Below, piece by piece: positions 31,688-40,882 of a DNA stretch of 64,000 bases. The position numbers and the translations under genes are program-made. The notes under the pieces are model-generated. The model made no database searches, was not told where the DNA came from, and saw only the letters and a list, made by a program, of their open reading frames with translations. The stretch covers positions 1,695,001 to 1,759,000 of the forward strand of contig NZ_FNLB01000006.1 of the NCBI RefSeq assembly GCF_900104145.1, given 5' to 3'. The stretch is from Pseudovibrio sp. Tun.PSC04-5.I4. Its GTDB lineage: Bacteria > Pseudomonadota > Alphaproteobacteria > Rhizobiales > Stappiaceae. The number at the start of each line of letters is the position of its first letter. Within the stretch, counting starts at the first letter, position 1.

Positions 31688-32422
31688 TTATGGTAGCTCG
31701 ACGACTTTGCCATCTCGCAAGGTTATTCGCCTATCCATTTGTTTGGCAATCTCCAAATTATGAGTCGCTAGCATAGCTGCAAAACCGGATGCACGAACCA
31801 GAGCAGTCAATGCCTCAAACACATATTGAGACGTTTTGGGATCCAGATTGCCGGTTGGTTCATCCGCCAGCAAAAGCCGAGGAGCGTTAGCGACTGCCCG
31901 GGCAATAGCAACCCGCTGCTGCTCACCACCGGAGAGCTCAGAAGGGCGATGGCTCTCCCTCTCCGCAAGACGCATATAGGAGAGCAACTGCCGTGCCCGT
32001 TCTTCCGCATCTTTGCGCTTGAGACCGCAAATCATCTGCGGCAACGCAATGTTTTCCAGCGCTGTAAATTCAGGCAGCAACTGGTGGAATTGATAGACAA
32101 AGCCTACATCCGTACGACGAATAGACGTCCGGGCATCATCATTGAGAGTGGAACAAGCCCGCCCGTCAATCATGATCTCACCCTCCTGTGGCCGCTCAAG
32201 AAGGCCAGCCAAATGCATTAGCGTGGACTTACCAGCACCAGAAGGAGCAACAAGTGCAACCATCTCACCTTCATAAAGGTTCAGATCAGCACCCTTCAGG
32301 ATTTCTAGCTTGCTGTCACCTTCAACATAACTTCGGGAAACACCCTGCAAACTCAAAACAGGGACACGTTCCTCATTCTGCTTAGAGACACCCACATCAG
32401 ATTTCGTTGACTTTTTCATCAT
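31688..32422 (-). CDS. lolD: Lipoprotein-releasing ABC transporter ATP-binding protein LolD
   Basis: A 244-residue cytoplasmic ATPase of the LolCDE complex, which hands outer-membrane lipoproteins to LolA. Walker A is VALVAPSGAGKSTLMHLAG (first Gly replaced by Ala), the Q-loop follows, the ABC signature is LSGGEQQRVAIARA and Walker B RLLLADEPTGNLD, with the switch His in LATHNLE. The long MMKKSTKSDVGVSKQNEERV head is divergent. Start overlaps the lolC stop as ATGA. Confidence 0.95.
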   Translation of the reverse strand: MMKKSTKSDVGVSKQNEERVPVLSLQGVSRSYVEGDSKLEILKGADLNLYEGEMVALVAPSGAGKSTLMHLAGLLERPQEGEIMIDGRACSTLNDDARTSIRRTDVGFVYQFHQLLPEFTALENIALPQMICGLKRKDAEERARQLLSYMRLAERESHRPSELSGGEQQRVAIARAVANAPRLLLADEPTGNLDPKTSQYVFEALTALVRASGFAAMLATHNLEIAKQMDRRITLRDGKVVELP

Positions 32423-33705
32423 TCGTAGCGCAATGCCTCAACAGGATCGAGCCGGGCTGCGCGCCAGGCAGGGTAAATCGTTGCCAACAAGCTTAAAACC
32501 AGAGCCATAACAACAACAGTCGTCGTCTCATTTGGGTCCATCTCGGCTGGAAGTTTAGAGAGGAAATAGAGCTCCGGAGAAAACAGCTCAGTGGCCGTTA
32601 ACCAGGAGATCCCCTGACGAATACTTTCAATGTTCCAACACACCACAGTGCCCAGAATAAATCCGGCAAGCGTGCCAATGGTTCCGATGCTGGCACCAGT
32701 GATAATAAAAATCCGCATGACAGCGCCTCTTGTCGCACCCATGGTACGCAGCACGGCAATATCACGTCCCTTATCTTTCACCAGCATGGTCATGCCAGAG
32801 ATAATGTTGAGTGCAGCCACAAGCACGATCAACGTCAGAATAATAAACATCACATTCCGCTCAACTTCCAATGCGGAGAAGAACGTCATATTACGTTGAC
32901 GCCAATCGGAGACATAAACAGGACGCCCTGCCTCTTCCTCAATCAGCGGACGCAAGGGCCCAACAGCATCCGGATCATCGGCATAAACTTCGATACCGGT
33001 CGCAAGCCCTTCTTTGTTGAAGTAAAGCTGCGCCTCTTCAAACGGCATAAAGGCAATCGTGCCATCATACTCGCTCATACCAATCTGGAAGATTGCGGAA
33101 ACAGGATAACCCTTCACACGAGGGGTCATGCCCATTGGCGTTATGCTACCGCGCGGTGTAATCACACGCACCGTATCACCAACAGTCACGCCAAGCTGAC
33201 GCGCGAGGCGAGAGCCAATCGCGATCCCATCGCCCTTATCAAAGCCATCCAGCGTACCAAGCAGCACGTTACCGGAAACCAACTTGAGCTTATCCAGGTC
33301 CGTTTTGCGAACGCCGCGAAACAGCGCACCAAGGTCAGCACTAGGGCCGGAAATCATGGCCTGCCCTTCAACGAAAGGCATAGCAAAATCGACACCATCA
33401 ATACCAGCAAGCCGAAGCGTGGTATTGTCGTAATCATTCAAGGGGCTATCAATAGGCTGCACTAGCACATGACCATTGATACCGAGGATTTTTGTAAGAA
33501 GCTCAGTGCGGAATCCGTTCATCACCGCCATAACAATGATGAGTGTTGCAACGCCCAGAGTGATCCCCAAGAAGGAAAGACCAGCAATAATAGAAATAAA
33601 TGTTTCTTTGCGTCTGGAACGTAAATACCGCCCTGCCAGCATCCACTCAAAGGGTGCAAACCACCGGGTCTTACCGGGATGAGCCGCCTGAATCGCTGCC
33701 GTCAT
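32419..33705 (-). CDS. lolC: Lipoprotein-releasing ABC transporter permease LolC/E
   Basis: A 428-residue permease in the inner membrane. ATG 33705 (MTAAIQAAHPGKTRWFAPFE) has GGAGAA 9 bases upstream. The first membrane helix is at residues ~35-60 (FISIIAGLSFLGITLGVATL), followed by a large periplasmic domain with VRVITPRGSITPMGMTPRVK and three C-terminal helices with the FtsX-like core (DIAVLRTMGATRGAVMRIFI). Alphaproteobacteria use a single LolC/E type, so it probably forms a homodimer. Confidence 0.94.
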   Translation of the reverse strand: MTAAIQAAHPGKTRWFAPFEWMLAGRYLRSRRKETFISIIAGLSFLGITLGVATLIIVMAVMNGFRTELLTKILGINGHVLVQPIDSPLNDYDNTTLRLAGIDGVDFAMPFVEGQAMISGPSADLGALFRGVRKTDLDKLKLVSGNVLLGTLDGFDKGDGIAIGSRLARQLGVTVGDTVRVITPRGSITPMGMTPRVKGYPVSAIFQIGMSEYDGTIAFMPFEEAQLYFNKEGLATGIEVYADDPDAVGPLRPLIEEEAGRPVYVSDWRQRNMTFFSALEVERNVMFIILTLIVLVAALNIISGMTMLVKDKGRDIAVLRTMGATRGAVMRIFIITGASIGTIGTLAGFILGTVVCWNIESIRQGISWLTATELFSPELYFLSKLPAEMDPNETTTVVVMALVLSLLATIYPAWRAARLDPVEALRYE

Positions 33706-33873
33706 ACTAGACAATTCTCCGTTTCCGCCTGCCCGCTCAAAGTGCCACCTATGCATATAGGAAGGCTAAGTGGACTGCGCCATACATGCTGAGTAAAAAT
33801 CCGGCAACCCACAGGCCGCCGAATCCAGTATCTACCCATGGAATCTAGAGGATACCCCTAAACTCCACTTATA

Positions 33874-35199
33874 TCAGCCCTTTAAGGCAGAAATCAGTTT
33901 ATGAACAGCCGCTTCCGGGCTCAACATTTCACGATCACCCGTTGCGCGGTCTTTCACCTCAACTTCACCAGTCTTCAGCCCACGCGGACCAACAACAAGC
34001 TGATAGGGCAAACCGATCAGGTCCATGCTCGCGAATTTAGAGCCAGCACTGGTTTTGCGGTCATCGTAAAGCACTTCAACGCCAACTTTTTCCAGCTCAG
34101 CGTAAAGACTTTCACAAACCTCATCACACTCAGAACCCACCTTCATATTGATAATACCAACATGGAACGGTGCAACTTCTTTCGGCCAGATAATGCCGTT
34201 TTCGTCATGGCACGCTTCAATGATAGCGCCCAGCAAACGAGACACGCCAATGCCGTAAGAGCCCATATGAACAGGCGTTTCCTTACCTTCAGCTGTCATC
34301 ACCTTCGCGCCCATTGGCTCGGAATATTTCGTACCGAAGTAGAAAATGTGACCAACTTCAATACCGCGCGCAGAGATTTTTTTGTCTTCTGCAACAGCAT
34401 TGAACGCTGCCTCATCATGCATTTCGTCAGTTGCCGCATAAGGCGTGGTCCATTGATCAATAATGCCGGACAGATCACCGTTAAAGTCAACGTCTTCAGC
34501 CGGAATTGGAAGCTCAAGAATGTCCTTATCAAGGAACACTTCACTCTCGCCGGTAGAGGCCAGCACGATAAACTCGTGAGACAGATCGCCGCCGATTGGA
34601 CCTGTATCAGCCTTCATTGGAATCGCGGTCAGGCCCATGCGCGAGAATGTACGCAAGTAAGCCACAAACATACGGCGGTACGCTTCAGTCGCGCTCTCTT
34701 TATCCAGATCGAAGGAATAGGCATCCTTCATCAGGAATTCACGGCCACGCATAATGCCGAACCGAGGGCGAACTTCATCACGGAACTTCCACTGCACGTG
34801 GTAGAGGTTCAGCGGCAAATCTTTGTAAGAGCGGACAGAACTACGGAAGATGTCAGTGATCATCTCCTCGTTGGTTGGGCCAAACAACATCTCACGCTCA
34901 TGGCGATCTTCAATGCGCAGCATCTCTTTGCCATACGCATCATAACGCCCGCTTTCACGCCACAAATCAGCGGACTGAATTGTAGGCATCAGCAGCTGGA
35001 CAGCACCAGAGCGGTTCTGTTCTTCCTCAACAATCTGCTGGATCTTGTTCAACACACGAAGGCCGAGCGGCAGCCATGCATAAATCCCGGCGGACTGCTG
35101 ACGGACCATGCCAGCACGCAGCATCAAGCGGTGCGATACGATCTCGGCTTCTTTCGGTGTTTCCTTCAAGATAGGCAGGAAAAATCGGGACAAACGCAT
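33874..35199 (-). CDS. proS: Prolyl-tRNA synthetase (short alphaproteobacterial type)
   Basis: A 441-residue class II synthetase charging tRNA-Pro. ATG at 35199 (MRLSRFFLPILKETPKEAEI) gives the family's usual length; upstream frame is not conserved-looking. Motif 1 region ends in RQQSAGIYAWLPLGLRVLNK, motif 2 is FRDEVRPRFGIMRGREFLMK, motif 3 is GSYGIGVSRLLGAIIEA. The insertion editing domain of long bacterial ProS is missing (class 3 type). 168 bp separate it from lolC. Confidence 0.96.
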   Translation of the reverse strand: MRLSRFFLPILKETPKEAEIVSHRLMLRAGMVRQQSAGIYAWLPLGLRVLNKIQQIVEEEQNRSGAVQLLMPTIQSADLWRESGRYDAYGKEMLRIEDRHEREMLFGPTNEEMITDIFRSSVRSYKDLPLNLYHVQWKFRDEVRPRFGIMRGREFLMKDAYSFDLDKESATEAYRRMFVAYLRTFSRMGLTAIPMKADTGPIGGDLSHEFIVLASTGESEVFLDKDILELPIPAEDVDFNGDLSGIIDQWTTPYAATDEMHDEAAFNAVAEDKKISARGIEVGHIFYFGTKYSEPMGAKVMTAEGKETPVHMGSYGIGVSRLLGAIIEACHDENGIIWPKEVAPFHVGIINMKVGSECDEVCESLYAELEKVGVEVLYDDRKTSAGSKFASMDLIGLPYQLVVGPRGLKTGEVEVKDRATGDREMLSPEAAVHKLISALKG

Positions 35200-35470
35200 A
35201 AGTTCTAACTCTTCAGTTTTTAAGACTACGAAGTTGGAGGCAAGCGAAACCAAACCCCCACTACTTTTATATGCCTTCTTATCAAGAGGAATGCCTGTTG
35301 TAACTGTCAACATGGCTATATGCCAATTTTCTAAGGCATATTTCCCCATGCACGCTGTGCAGAACCTTCCTCACAGCCTTCCGTACACAGAAAATCTGAA
35401 ATATTGCCGCTAAAATTTTAGGCAAGCAAAAATATGAGGCGAATTGATACAAATTGATGACAAGCTCACA
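35200..35470. other. Upstream region of proS, no gene seen
   Basis: AT-rich toward 35400. The minus-strand promoter of proS should lie here, and on the plus strand a weak TTGATG box (35454-35459) could start the RNA described next. Confidence 0.3.
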
Positions 35471-35479
35471 TCATTACGC

Positions 35480-35663
35480 TAGTGTCCCCTCAACAACAAA
35501 AACAACACCTTTAAGCGGTGTTGCAAGGTATCGCGATCTTTAGTCTTGGGAGGAAGGTTCTCGGGCGCCCGTTTGGTTGCTGCCGGCACTCTACGCAAGT
35601 GCTAAGGGAACGTTTAGACGCGGAACTCGTATTTATAGCAAGGCTTCGGCCTTGCTTTTTTTT
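35480..35663 (+). ncRNA. Candidate small RNA ending in a strong orphan terminator
   Basis: A perfect intrinsic terminator, GCAAGGC TTCG GCCTTGC plus eight T (35638-35663), stands on the plus strand although no plus-strand gene lies upstream for almost 5 kb. Ahead of it are foldable pieces: ACACC/GGTGT (35506-35522), the palindrome CGGGCGCCCG and GCACT/AGTGC. The 5' end is uncertain. A 6S-like or other regulatory RNA is possible; I could not identify a family. Confidence 0.5.
35638..35663 (+). terminator. Strong intrinsic terminator (plus strand)
   Basis: 7-bp GC-rich stem with a UUCG tetraloop and eight T. On the minus strand there is no T-run behind it, so it works for plus-strand transcripts. 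Confidence 0.88.
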
Positions 35664-35917
35664 CGCCAAATCCCGCCATTTCCTGTGTGAAGCTGACCTG
35701 ATAATTTGCCGAACCAGGCCCATGGTTTTACCGGGTTGGATCTTCCATTTCTATCATTCAGTAAAGAAAGCTGAACTCGAGAATGCTCCAAAGTAAAAAA
35801 ACGATTACCAAGAATCGCTTTGCTTAAAATTATGCACGTTCAAAAGACAGCCCCTGTTTTGCATCACACAAGTAATAGCCGTTAAGCAAATGCTCCAAAA
35901 CAGATTCCTCAGAGGAG
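35664..35917. other. Non-coding, no clear content
   Basis: No ORF with a ribosome site and no clear hairpin were seen between the terminator at 35663 and the DUF1467 gene end. Confidence 0.3.
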
Positions 35918-36196
35918 CTAGGAAGGCGCATTTCCCATCAGCTGATCAACCAGTGGAAACAACGCATTGCCCAAACCGGATTCCATGAAGACGTAGAAAG
36001 CGACAAATACGATTGTAGTGACAACCGTATTGATGATCACCTTCTTCAACATCATCGGGTGTTTGGGTGCACTTTCCGTTGTACCGGGAACAACATGCCC
36101 CTCTTCCGCCTGTGTCCGTACGCCAAAGGGCAAAATGGCCAGAAACAGAATCCACCACATCATAAAATAGATGGCGATTAAAAGTGGCGTGGCCAT
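35918..36196 (-). CDS. DUF1467 family membrane protein
   Basis: A 92-residue inner-membrane protein with two transmembrane helices (residues ~3-25, TPLLIAIYFMMWWILFLAIL; ~55-75, IINTVVTTIVFVAFYVFMES) and the typical LPFGVRTQAEEGHVVPGTTE, SAPKHPMMLKK loop. ATG 36196 is preferred to the GTG two codons before, as AGGAG stands 8 bases upstream of it. The family is confined to alphaproteobacteria and is found next to mce and proS; function unknown. Confidence 0.9.
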   Translation of the reverse strand: MATPLLIAIYFMMWWILFLAILPFGVRTQAEEGHVVPGTTESAPKHPMMLKKVIINTVVTTIVFVAFYVFMESGLGNALFPLVDQLMGNAPS

Positions 36197-36355
36197 TAGC
36201 ACAACTCCTGTGGCTTCTTTTACTTTTTTGCGGTTCGTCGCTTTCGCTCTTCTAGCACAAAGCCACCAGTAGAATACAGGTTAATACCTAGGTCACTCCA
36301 GCAAAAATCAAAGGAATTCGTTCGTTTTTGCTGGAAAAATAAGGAGATGGAGATC

Positions 36356-36760
36356 TTAGGCCTGTTCCAGCTCGGTCAACGTTCCAAGGAAATCTTTTGG
36401 ATGCAGGAACAACACCAGCTTGCCATGTGCGCCAATTTTCGGCACGCCATCACCAAGAATGCGGGCGCCATTGGCAACCAGCTGATCTCGCGCAGCAATA
36501 ATGTCATCAACTTCATAACAGATGTGATGAATGCCGCCCTGCGTGTTCCGTTCCAGAAACTTGGAAATCGGTGAATTTTCGCCAAGCGGTTCCAGCAATT
36601 CAATCTTTGTATTCGGCAGATCAATGAAAATTGTCGAAACACCATGATCCGGCTGAGCAACTTTTTCGGAGGCAATCCCGCCAAGAGTATCGCGGTAAAC
36701 CTTCAGGCCCTCATCCATATCCAGCACAGCAATTGCAACGTGGTTTAAGCGTCCAATCAT
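36356..36760 (-). CDS. mce: Methylmalonyl-CoA epimerase
   Basis: A 134-residue vicinal-oxygen-chelate enzyme converting (2S)- to (2R)-methylmalonyl-CoA in propionate breakdown. ATG 36760 (MIGRLNHVAIAVLDMDEGLK) has GGGAGGA upstream. Metal ligands are His in NHVAIAV, His in GGIHHICYEV (near residue 80) and Glu near the end (TLTELEQA). The motif HPKDFLGTLTEL is typical of this enzyme. It lies alone, between rnj and DUF1467, as in other Hyphomicrobiales. Confidence 0.95.
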   Translation of the reverse strand: MIGRLNHVAIAVLDMDEGLKVYRDTLGGIASEKVAQPDHGVSTIFIDLPNTKIELLEPLGENSPISKFLERNTQGGIHHICYEVDDIIAARDQLVANGARILGDGVPKIGAHGKLVLFLHPKDFLGTLTELEQA

Positions 36761-36832
36761 GACGTATCCTCCCAAAATAAGTTAGCAGCTAAGGAACAGG
36801 TTTACCCTGCAATGTCTATAGGATCAAAGGTC

Positions 36833-36868
36833 AAAGGCCGCAGACGATCCTCTCATCTGCGGCCTTTA
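36833..36868 (-). terminator. Terminator of rnj
   Basis: A perfect 12-bp inverted repeat, AAAGGCCGCAGA and TCTGCGGCCTTT, 30 bp behind the rnj stop. The T-stretch is short in both directions, so it might also work on the plus strand. Confidence 0.7.
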
Positions 36869-36897
36869 AAACGTATCAATTAGAAGCGAGAGTGGAT

Positions 36898-38565
36898 TTA
36901 GACCCGCTGCACCAATGCCTTACACAAAGGTTTTTTACCCCATTGCTCAACCACAGCGTAACGCCCTGCACGCCGTGCAGCCTCGCGCACCAATTCCACA
37001 TCGCGGCGACGGCTTTTAGGAATGGAAATCACAGCTCCATAAACCGCATCCCGCACGGCATCCTCAAACGGCTTACCGCTTTCAGTCTCATCTGGCATAC
37101 CAAACAGAACGATATCAATATCGCCAAGCAGCTCACCACGTCCGTCGACGATCAGGGAGATCGTGACACAGCCGCCATAGGAAAGCTTACGTCGCTCCTG
37201 AACGCCAGTTTCTTCAGGTGGCGCCATCAAACGGCCATCGCGTACGATAATTCCAGCAGGCGCGTGATCAATCACCTTCAAGCTACCTGGATGCAGGCGA
37301 ACCATGTCGCCGTCACGGATAATCAAGACATCTTTAACGCCTTTGCCCCGTGCAAACTCTTCATGGCATTGCAGATGAAGTGCCTCACCATGAACTGGTA
37401 GCACCTTTTTCGGACGCACCAGATTGTAAACCTGATCCAACTCACCGCGGCGCGGGTGACCCGACACATGCACAAGCGCATCGCGATCAGTGATCACGCG
37501 CAATTTCTGCTGTGTCAGCTCGTTGATAATGCCGGAAACGGCCTTCTCATTGCCCGGAATAGTCCGGCTGGAAAAGATCACAGTATCACCGGAAGAAAGT
37601 GCAACCTGACGATGCTGATCACCAGCAATCCGCGCCATAGCTGCCCGTGCTTCACCTTGTGAACCAGTGCAAAGCGCGACCACTTTATTACGCGGCAAAG
37701 ACCCGTAAGTCTCTTCATCCAGAAACGGAGCTAATCCATCCAGATACCCAAGCTCACGCGCAATCTCGACAGTGCGCTGCATGGAACGCCCAATCACAAC
37801 GACGTCACGCTCCGCCGCCATCGCAGCTTCCGCCACGGCCCGCATACGTGCAACGTTGGAGGCAAAAGTGGTTACGGCAACACGGTGCGGTGCAGCTTTG
37901 ATGAGCTTGGTCAGCTCGACTTTAACATCCGCCTCACTTGGGCTAACGCCTTCGCGGACTGCGTTGGTGCTGTCACAAACAAAGACATCAACGCCCTCAT
38001 CGCCCAGCTCACGTAAGCGCTGCAAGTCAATCGGTTTGCCGACACCCGGTGTCAGATCAATCTTCCAGTCACCGGAATGCAGGATAAGCTGACCACCAAC
38101 ACGGATCGCCAAAGCACATGGCTCTGGAATCGAGTGGGTCATGGTCACCATTTCAACGTCGAACGGACCAGTTTGGAAGCGATCACCCTGATTAACAACA
38201 GTTACCGGAATCTCGTAGTCAGCTCCGTCACCAACCAGCTTTGCTTCTAGCAGGCGAGCTGTAAAATCGGTCGCATAAACAGGAAGTCCCAGACGTTTCC
38301 AAAGGTATGTCAACGCGCCATAGTGATCTTCGTGGGCGTGCGTAATAACGATCCCTTCAATGCGGGAGCGTTCCTGTTCCAAAAAGCGGATATCAGGAAG
38401 AATGAGATCCACACCCGGCATGTCCGGTCCGGCAAACGAAATGCCAAAATCAACAATCAACCAGCGTCGATCATTTTTCGGGCCATATCCGTAAAGGCCC
38501 AAATTCATTCCAATTTCGCCAACCCCGCCAAGGGGTAAAAACACGAGCTCTTGAGTGCTCGACAT
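36898..38565 (-). CDS. rnj: Ribonuclease J
   Basis: A 555-residue 5'-3' exo- and endoribonuclease of the metallo-beta-lactamase/beta-CASP family, for rRNA and mRNA processing. ATG 38565 (MSSTQELVFLPLGGVGEIGM) has AAGGAGAA upstream. Zinc ligands: GIVITHAHEDHYGALTYLW (HxHxDH) and MTHSIPEPCALAI, then LHSGDWKID. The beta-CASP part has SGHPRRGELDQVYNLVRPKK and PVHGEALHL. Lies 75 bp behind birA. Confidence 0.95.
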   Translation of the reverse strand: MSSTQELVFLPLGGVGEIGMNLGLYGYGPKNDRRWLIVDFGISFAGPDMPGVDLILPDIRFLEQERSRIEGIVITHAHEDHYGALTYLWKRLGLPVYATDFTARLLEAKLVGDGADYEIPVTVVNQGDRFQTGPFDVEMVTMTHSIPEPCALAIRVGGQLILHSGDWKIDLTPGVGKPIDLQRLRELGDEGVDVFVCDSTNAVREGVSPSEADVKVELTKLIKAAPHRVAVTTFASNVARMRAVAEAAMAAERDVVVIGRSMQRTVEIARELGYLDGLAPFLDEETYGSLPRNKVVALCTGSQGEARAAMARIAGDQHRQVALSSGDTVIFSSRTIPGNEKAVSGIINELTQQKLRVITDRDALVHVSGHPRRGELDQVYNLVRPKKVLPVHGEALHLQCHEEFARGKGVKDVLIIRDGDMVRLHPGSLKVIDHAPAGIIVRDGRLMAPPEETGVQERRKLSYGGCVTISLIVDGRGELLGDIDIVLFGMPDETESGKPFEDAVRDAVYGAVISIPKSRRRDVELVREAARRAGRYAVVEQWGKKPLCKALVQRV

Positions 38566-38640
38566 CAGGTTCTCCTTAAACACCTAAAGGACGCACGGCT
38601 TCGCTCTTTGGAAAACCAACGGCGCGCCTCGTGCACGTCT

Positions 38641-39414
38641 TCAGGAAAAAAATACATCACCGGCTGTTACCAACCGTTCGCCGCCATGATCCATTTTCAC
38701 GATCAAACGGCCCATTTGGTCGATGTCCTTAAAGACACCGGAAAATTCTTCATTGCTTAGTCGGACCCGAATGGGTTTTCCCCGTCCGACCGCCCGTCGC
38801 AGCCACGCAGATCTAATCTCGCCAAATCCGCTCGCGGCTTTCCAAGCATCAAGCCATCTGGCAAAGCTTTGCGCAAGAGCTTCAAACACTTGTTGAGGCT
38901 CGCACATATAACCCATGCTACGCAAATCCGTCACAGCATAATCGCCAAGTTCCGGGTGATGCGATACATTTACGCCAAACCCGCACACAAGGCACAGCTC
39001 ACCCTTAGGCCCACTTTCGCTTTCAAGCAATATGCCAGAAATTTTTTGTCCGTCAATGAGCACATCATTCGGCCACTTCAACTGCACCAAACCGTGAGTA
39101 CCTGTCGCCCGTTCAATAGCTTCGCCCAAGGCGAGGGCAGCAACAAACGGCAACTGAACGATCTTTTCATCCTGCATATTAAGCCGCAAGAGAAGGGAGG
39201 CAAACAGGTTACCAGCCTCAGAGGTCCATTCCCGGCCCCGGCGCCCTCTTCCACTCAGCTGTACATCAGAGCGGACCCAGAGATTTCCCGGATGTCCGTC
39301 ACGCCCTTTTTGCAAGCCATAGGAGTTGGTGGAGCCAATGCTCCCAAAGTGCTCAAAGCAAAAGCCCGGCGCTGATCGCACCGGGCCTTCATCTTTTAAA
39401 ATTCCGCTCATCAT
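38641..39414 (-). CDS. birA: Biotin--[acetyl-CoA-carboxylase] ligase
   Basis: A 257-residue enzyme attaching biotin to the carboxylase carrier protein. The ATP/biotin loop is QLSGRGRRGREWTSEAGNLF and the LKWPNDVLIDGQKISGILLE block contains the catalytic Lys. There is no N-terminal HTH, so it is the monofunctional type without regulator activity. The start is either of two Met codons. It follows nuoN by 7 bp and may be transcribed from the nuo operon, as in other Hyphomicrobiales. Confidence 0.94.
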   Translation of the reverse strand: MMSGILKDEGPVRSAPGFCFEHFGSIGSTNSYGLQKGRDGHPGNLWVRSDVQLSGRGRRGREWTSEAGNLFASLLLRLNMQDEKIVQLPFVAALALGEAIERATGTHGLVQLKWPNDVLIDGQKISGILLESESGPKGELCLVCGFGVNVSHHPELGDYAVTDLRSMGYMCEPQQVFEALAQSFARWLDAWKAASGFGEIRSAWLRRAVGRGKPIRVRLSNEEFSGVFKDIDQMGRLIVKMDHGGERLVTAGDVFFS

Positions 39415-39421
39415 TCAGACA

Positions 39422-40864
39422 CTAGAACAGAACGGCCGCTGCATTTGCAGCAGCATTCATGATCGGCTCCGGCATCACGAAGAACAGACCAACGACTGCA
39501 CCGGAAAGGCCCAGTACAATTTTCATCTCGCCGGACATTGGCAAGAATTTACCGGTTGGCTCGTCAAAGAACATGACTTTGATAATGCGCAGGTAATAGT
39601 AAGCAGCAACAACACTGGCTACCAGACCAATCACCACCAACGGAATAAGACCAGCTTCCATCGCAGCGATGAACACATAGAACTTACCGAAGAAGCCGAA
39701 GAACGGTGGCAACCCTGTCAGTGAGAACATGATAACGCCCAACAGCATTGCCATTGGCAGGTTGGTTTTGGAAAGACCAGCAAGATCTGAAATCTCTTCA
39801 ACCATACCTTCCTTGCGACGCATGGACAAAATGCAGGCAAACGCACCAAGGGTCATTGCAAGGTAAGCAGTGAGGAACACGAGAAGACCGTGCACACCTT
39901 CCTGCGTACCAGCGGCAAGACCAACCAGCGCATACCCCATATTACCAATGGAAGAGTAAGCCATCAGGCGTTTGATGTTCTTCTGACCAATCGCTGCAAA
40001 GGCGCCAAGACCCATGGAAGCAATGGAGATGAACACAATGATCTGCTGCCAATCTGTTGCAACATCGCCAAGCGCCTCAATCAACACGCGAACGAGCATG
40101 CCGAACGCAGCAATCTTAGGCGCAGCCGCAAAGAACGCGGTGACCGGAGTTGGTGCACCTTCATAAACGTCCGGTGTCCACATATGGAATGGGACCGCGG
40201 AGATCTTGAAGGCGATACCGGCCAGCATAAACACAATACCGAACACCAGACCAAGGGAGGCACGCTCTTCAGTCAAAGCCGCCGCAATTCCAGTAAAGTC
40301 TGTGTGGCCGGTAAAGCCGTAAATGAAGGACATGCCGTACAGCAGCATACCCGAAGACAACGCCCCAAGGACGAAGTACTTCAGGCCCGCTTCTGTTGAA
40401 CGAACAGAGTCTCGGTTGATGGCGGCAACAACATACAGAGCCAGAGACTGCAGTTCCACACCCAGATACATCGAGATCAGATCATTGGCAGATAGCATAA
40501 GCATCATACCAACAGTCGCGAGCACGATCAGGATCGGGTACTCAAAGCGGTCAAAGTTCTGCGAACGCGCGTAAGCCACAGACATTGCAATCGCAAAGCC
40601 CGAACCAATCAGCACCAAGATCTTAAGGTACTGCGAGAACGCATCCTGCACAAAAGCGCCATTGAAGGTGGTACCATAATGCGGGCTAACCAGCAGGATC
40701 AAACCTGCAACAGTCAGCAGCGCAACGCAGATACCCGTTACCAGTGGAGTAGATTTATCTCCACCAAAAGCCCCAACCATCAGCAGCACCAATGCGCCGA
40801 GAACCAAAAGGATCTCGGGCATTACTGGCATAAGGTCGGGCATTGCTAGAAGCTCAGCAGTCAT
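39422..40864 (-). CDS. nuoN: NADH-quinone oxidoreductase subunit N
   Basis: A 480-residue proton-pumping antiporter-like subunit with about 14 transmembrane helices. Typical blocks: LSANDLISMYLGVELQSLAL with the key Glu, GAPTPVTAFFAAAPKIAAFG and IKRLMAYSSIGNMGYALVGL. It is the last subunit gene of the complex I operon and 18 bp behind nuoM. Confidence 0.97.
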   Translation of the reverse strand: MTAELLAMPDLMPVMPEILLVLGALVLLMVGAFGGDKSTPLVTGICVALLTVAGLILLVSPHYGTTFNGAFVQDAFSQYLKILVLIGSGFAIAMSVAYARSQNFDRFEYPILIVLATVGMMLMLSANDLISMYLGVELQSLALYVVAAINRDSVRSTEAGLKYFVLGALSSGMLLYGMSFIYGFTGHTDFTGIAAALTEERASLGLVFGIVFMLAGIAFKISAVPFHMWTPDVYEGAPTPVTAFFAAAPKIAAFGMLVRVLIEALGDVATDWQQIIVFISIASMGLGAFAAIGQKNIKRLMAYSSIGNMGYALVGLAAGTQEGVHGLLVFLTAYLAMTLGAFACILSMRRKEGMVEEISDLAGLSKTNLPMAMLLGVIMFSLTGLPPFFGFFGKFYVFIAAMEAGLIPLVVIGLVASVVAAYYYLRIIKVMFFDEPTGKFLPMSGEMKIVLGLSGAVVGLFFVMPEPIMNAAANAAAVLF

Positions 40865-40882
40865 GAGTGCACAGCTCCCCTG

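Noticed and set aside
33901..35208. 435-codon plus-strand frame opposite proS
   Set aside because: Antisense shadow of proS produced by its codon bias; composition is typical of shadows (His/Arg/Thr-rich).
35518..35796. 92-codon plus-strand frame beside proS
   Set aside because: It runs through a perfect terminator (translated as a Phe-rich stretch), so a small RNA is the better explanation.
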